The translations under genes and the position numbers were made by a program. The notes beneath the pieces are model-generated. The model was not told the DNA's origin, did not search any database, and saw only the letters and a program-made list of their open reading frames with translations. Positions 13,526-15,044 of a stretch of 15,044 bases of DNA are shown here, piece by piece; position 1 is the first letter of the stretch; each line of letters starts with the position of its first letter. The DNA is from JAENVT01 sp031412355 (GTDB taxonomy: Bacteria > Actinomycetota > Acidimicrobiia > Acidimicrobiales > Ilumatobacteraceae): NCBI GenBank assembly GCA_031412355.1, contig JANOCR010000162.1, positions 1-15,044 on the forward strand, in the 5' to 3' direction.

Positions 13526-14128
13526 TTAGTCCCCGTTCAGAAAGTTCCGCAGCAGATCGTGGCCGACGGCAGTCAGGATGCTCTCCGGATGGAACTGCAC
13601 GCCCTCGATCGGCAAGGTGCGATGTTTTATGCCCATCACGACGCGGTTGCCGCCGTCACCGTCACTTTCGCCTGAGGTGGCCGTCACCTCGAGACAGTCA
13701 GGGATGGTTGCCGGGTCGATCACCAGACTGTGGTAGCGGGTAGCCGTCAATGGCGATGGCAGATCCCGAAACACGCCGACACCCGAGTGTTCGATAGGCG
13801 AAGTCTTGCCGTGCATGAGGGTGGGTGCACGAACGATCGAGCCACCGTAGACGTGACCGATTGCTTGGAGCCCAAGGCACACGCCGAGCACGCGGATGCC
13901 GCGCTCGGCAAACGCGGGGACCACCGGGCAGATGATTCCGGCATCCTCAGGTCTTCCGGGACCGGGCGAGAGCAACAGGGCATCGGGCTGTACGCCCAGT
14001 GCCTGCTCGACGGTCATCTGATCGTTGCGCACAACGATCGGCTCGGCACCAAGTTCGCCGAGGTACTGCACGAGGTTGTACACGAAGCTGTCGTAGCTAT
14101 CGATCACCAGAACGCGCCGGGCCGTCAC
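13526..14128 (-). CDS. trpG: Anthranilate/aminodeoxychorismate synthase glutamine amidotransferase subunit
   Basis: A 200-residue class I glutamine amidotransferase that supplies ammonia to a TrpE- or PabB-type partner. Blocks: VLVIDSYDSFVYNLVQYL (6-23), LLLSPGPGRPEDAG (51-64), nucleophile C84 in LGVCLGLQAIGHVYGG, HGKTS (106-110), RYHSL (131-135), and GVQFHPESILT (176-186) with catalytic H180 and E182. Sequence alone does not separate TrpG from PabA, and in many actinobacteria this pknB-linked gene may serve both pathways. GTG at 14126-14128 is chosen; the open frame upstream to 14218 encodes non-conserved residues and overlaps crgA. Convergent with pknB, with 6 bases between stops, and divergent from crgA. 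As I recall, M. tuberculosis has trpG (Rv0013) beside pknB in the same convergent arrangement. Confidence 0.93.
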   Translation of the reverse strand: MTARRVLVIDSYDSFVYNLVQYLGELGAEPIVVRNDQMTVEQALGVQPDALLLSPGPGRPEDAGIICPVVPAFAERGIRVLGVCLGLQAIGHVYGGSIVRAPTLMHGKTSPIEHSGVGVFRDLPSPLTATRYHSLVIDPATIPDCLEVTATSGESDGDGGNRVVMGIKHRTLPIEGVQFHPESILTAVGHDLLRNFLNGD

Positions 14129-14179
14129 CGCAACAGCCTGCCGCAGCACGTCCGGTCGTGTCGAATGTGTTCTGTGGCC

Positions 14180-14196
14180 TATGCTCTGTCGCCGTG
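14180..14196 (+). promoter_or_regulatory. -10 box for probable leaderless crgA transcript
   Basis: TATGCT (14180-14185) matches four of six positions of TATAAT and ends 8 bases before the crgA GTG start. That spacing places the transcription start at or next to the start codon, as in leaderless actinobacterial mRNAs. There is no ribosome site before the GTG, which agrees. No clear -35 box is visible. Confidence 0.4.
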
Positions 14197-14508
14197 GCTC
14201 CACCGAAACGCAAGACATCGGGTCGGGTGACCCCTAAGGGCACCAGACCAGGGCAGGCGACGACGACGCACGAGCCGATCACGACATCGTCGGCCGGAGT
14301 CTCCGCATCGTCGCGCTACACGCCGCCCACGCCGAAGGAGTTCTACGAGAGCCCGCGGTGGGTGCCGATCCTCATGCTGACGCTGCTGGGGATCGGGGTG
14401 TTGGCGATTCTGTCCCGCTACGTCATCTGGGACACGACCAACACACCGGTGCTGATCGGGCTCGGATTCCTGTTGGCCGGGCTGTGGGTCGCTACGAAAT
14501 GGCGTTGA
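14194..14508 (+). CDS. crgA: CrgA: small division-site membrane protein
   Basis: A 104-residue protein of the actinobacterial CrgA (UPF0233) family. A basic, Pro/Thr-rich cytoplasmic N-terminus (1-45) contains TPKGTRP and TPPTPKEFYESPRWVP. Two membrane helices follow, at about 55-77 (VPILMLTLLGIGVLAILSRYV) and 84-101, and the protein closes with the family-typical GLWVATKWR, comparable to the mycobacterial ending GLLLTMRWH. CrgA recruits division proteins such as FtsI, FtsQ and CwsA in mycobacteria and antagonises FtsZ ring formation in Streptomyces. Start GTG at 14194 is preferred: the frame is open upstream, but that part is Arg/Ser-rich shadow sequence opposite trpG. A TATGCT box 8 bases before the GTG fits a leaderless transcript. 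It diverges from trpG and converges on the small zinc-ribbon-like gene. Confidence 0.9.
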   Translation: MAPPKRKTSGRVTPKGTRPGQATTTHEPITTSSAGVSASSRYTPPTPKEFYESPRWVPILMLTLLGIGVLAILSRYVIWDTTNTPVLIGLGFLLAGLWVATKWR

Positions 14509-14541
14509 GGCAACTCACACTCTTGTAGTTTGCACACACAC

Positions 14542-14559
14542 TTATCCACAGGCTGTGGA
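14542..14559. promoter_or_regulatory. DnaA-box-like site within a 15-bp palindrome
   Basis: TTATCCACA (14542-14550) is a perfect match to the strong E. coli DnaA-box sequence. It forms part of an inverted repeat, TCCACAG (14545-14551), G, CTGTGGA (14553-14559), so the other strand offers a weaker box, ATCTCCACA (7 of 9). It lies between the convergent ends of crgA and the zinc-ribbon-like gene. In M. tuberculosis the crgA-pknB region lies close to oriC, but no dnaA, dnaN or box cluster is visible here. Confidence 0.45.
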
Positions 14560-14561
14560 GA

Positions 14562-14828
14562 TCAGTCATAGAGGGGCGCGACGATTTCCATGTCCTCGAG
14601 GCAGTGCCGCGGAGGCGGTGGATCCTGATCCGGGGCCAGCGTGAGCTTGATTTCCAGGCCGCACACGCTGCATCGGTACCTCACGTTGACCTTGCGGAGC
14701 TCACCCGCAGGTGGAGGCGACGGCATGGGTGCGGTGAAGCTTCTCAGCAGGCCAATACCGCTTTTCCACAGGACGAAGCCGATGCCGAGGCCGGCGAGCA
14801 GCCACAGGATGGTTGACAGCTCCGGCAT
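14562..14828 (-). CDS. Small membrane-anchored zinc-ribbon-like protein, function unknown
   Basis: An 88-residue protein with one N-terminal membrane helix (about 5-27, STILWLLAGLGIGFVLW), a Pro-rich linker (34-40) and a C-terminal motif VRYRCSVCGLEIKLTL (49-64) followed by PPPRHCLEDMEIVAPLYD. C53 and C56 with H75 and C76 could form a one-metal zinc site. I know no named family; short proteins with this plan are usually annotated as hypothetical. ATG at 14826-14828 is chosen, but GAGGG lies only 2 bases before it. GTG at 14835-14837 is an alternative that adds three residues. It converges on crgA, with a DnaA-box-like palindrome between the stops. The fragment of another minus-strand gene ends 68 bases upstream, so the two could be co-transcribed. 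Confidence 0.65.
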   Translation of the reverse strand: MPELSTILWLLAGLGIGFVLWKSGIGLLRSFTAPMPSPPPAGELRKVNVRYRCSVCGLEIKLTLAPDQDPPPPRHCLEDMEIVAPLYD

Positions 14829-14896
14829 CACCCTCACGTTAGCCGTGAGGTTCGACGGGTCGCGATCGGTCTACGGGCTCGGCCTCGGGCTCAGGC

Positions 14897-15043
14897 TTAT
14901 GCGGCCAGCGGGTTGTTGGTGTTGATCCATCGAAGGCAGTCGGCGGGGTCGATTCGTTGCTCGCGGATCTCGTCGAGCATTGCTCGGAGCCGGGCGAGTT
15001 CGTTCGATGGCGAGATGCCGAACCTCAACGGGTTCGATGCTGC
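14897..15043 (-). CDS. C-terminal fragment of an unrecognised protein
   Basis: On the minus strand an open frame enters from beyond the window and ends at TAA (14897-14899), giving 48 C-terminal residues. The visible part has a helical, charged stretch (ELARLRAMLDEIREQRID) and ends in DCLRWINTNNPLAA. I recognise no family. Reasons to think it is real are the open frame to the window edge, a composition typical of a soluble helical protein, and the absence of a better gene on the other strand. An independent plus-strand frame across 14641-14925 looks like a shadow. The next gene downstream on this strand is the zinc-ribbon-like gene. The start and function lie outside the window. Confidence 0.5.
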   Translation of the reverse strand, partial: AASNPLRFGISPSNELARLRAMLDEIREQRIDPADCLRWINTNNPLAA

Positions 15044-15044
15044 G

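Noticed and set aside
13501..13545. Short direct repeat GTTAGTTCCC/GTTAGTCCCC at the pknB-trpG junction
   Set aside because: It is too short and overlaps both stop codons. There is no inverted repeat, so it is not a terminator or an att site.

Overview
The window is GC-rich (my estimate is the low to mid 60s percent), tightly packed bacterial DNA. It carries a cell-envelope locus typical of Actinomycetota: fhaA-fhaB-pstP-rodA-pbpA-pknB, with trpG and crgA beside it and a tRNA-Leu(CAG) on the other flank. GTG starts, Shine-Dalgarno-poor starts and probable leaderless genes also fit Actinomycetota. The presence of one kinase gene where mycobacteria have pknA plus pknB, and the general look of the proteins, suggest a deep-branching class such as Acidimicrobiia. 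The class is an inference; the phylum is well supported.

Layout. (1) 1-152: C-terminus of a thioredoxin-fold protein, then a hairpin. (2) 219-1348: an RraA-family protein and a RidA-family protein on the plus strand, converging on an HpaH-like hydratase (1355-2149, minus). (3) 2170-3788: a TIGR03086/DinB-type protein and a SnoaL-like protein on the minus strand, diverging from a TetR repressor. A 24-bp inverted repeat lies between the -35 and -10 boxes of the minus-strand promoter. The SnoaL-like, DinB-type and hydratase genes may form one TetR-controlled transcript. (4) 3813-5437: a Tat-exported SGNH hydrolase and a PsiE-like membrane protein (both minus), then a 73-residue acidic repeat protein (plus). 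(5) 5470-5796: tRNA-Leu(CAG) on the minus strand and a non-coding gap with a degenerate tandem repeat. (6) 5797-13519: the envelope and signalling operon. (7) 13526-15043: trpG (minus), crgA (plus), a DnaA-box-like palindrome, a small membrane-anchored zinc-ribbon-like protein (minus), and the end of an unrecognised gene running off the window (minus).

How the main locus works. PknB is a membrane Ser/Thr kinase with external PASTA repeats that sense peptidoglycan or its fragments. PstP reverses its phosphorylations. FhaA and FhaB read phosphothreonine through FHA domains. RodA (SEDS glycosyltransferase) and PbpA (class B transpeptidase) form a peptidoglycan synthase pair. CrgA is a small division membrane protein. 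The five genes from fhaA to pbpA overlap by 1-4 bp at every junction, so they are probably translationally coupled; pknB follows after 83 bp.

The most unusual element is the external C-terminus of PknB. After four PASTA repeats and a Thr/Pro-rich linker it carries a further domain that looks like DUF11, an architecture I do not know for PknB. I see no CRISPR array, insertion sequence, prophage or rRNA.
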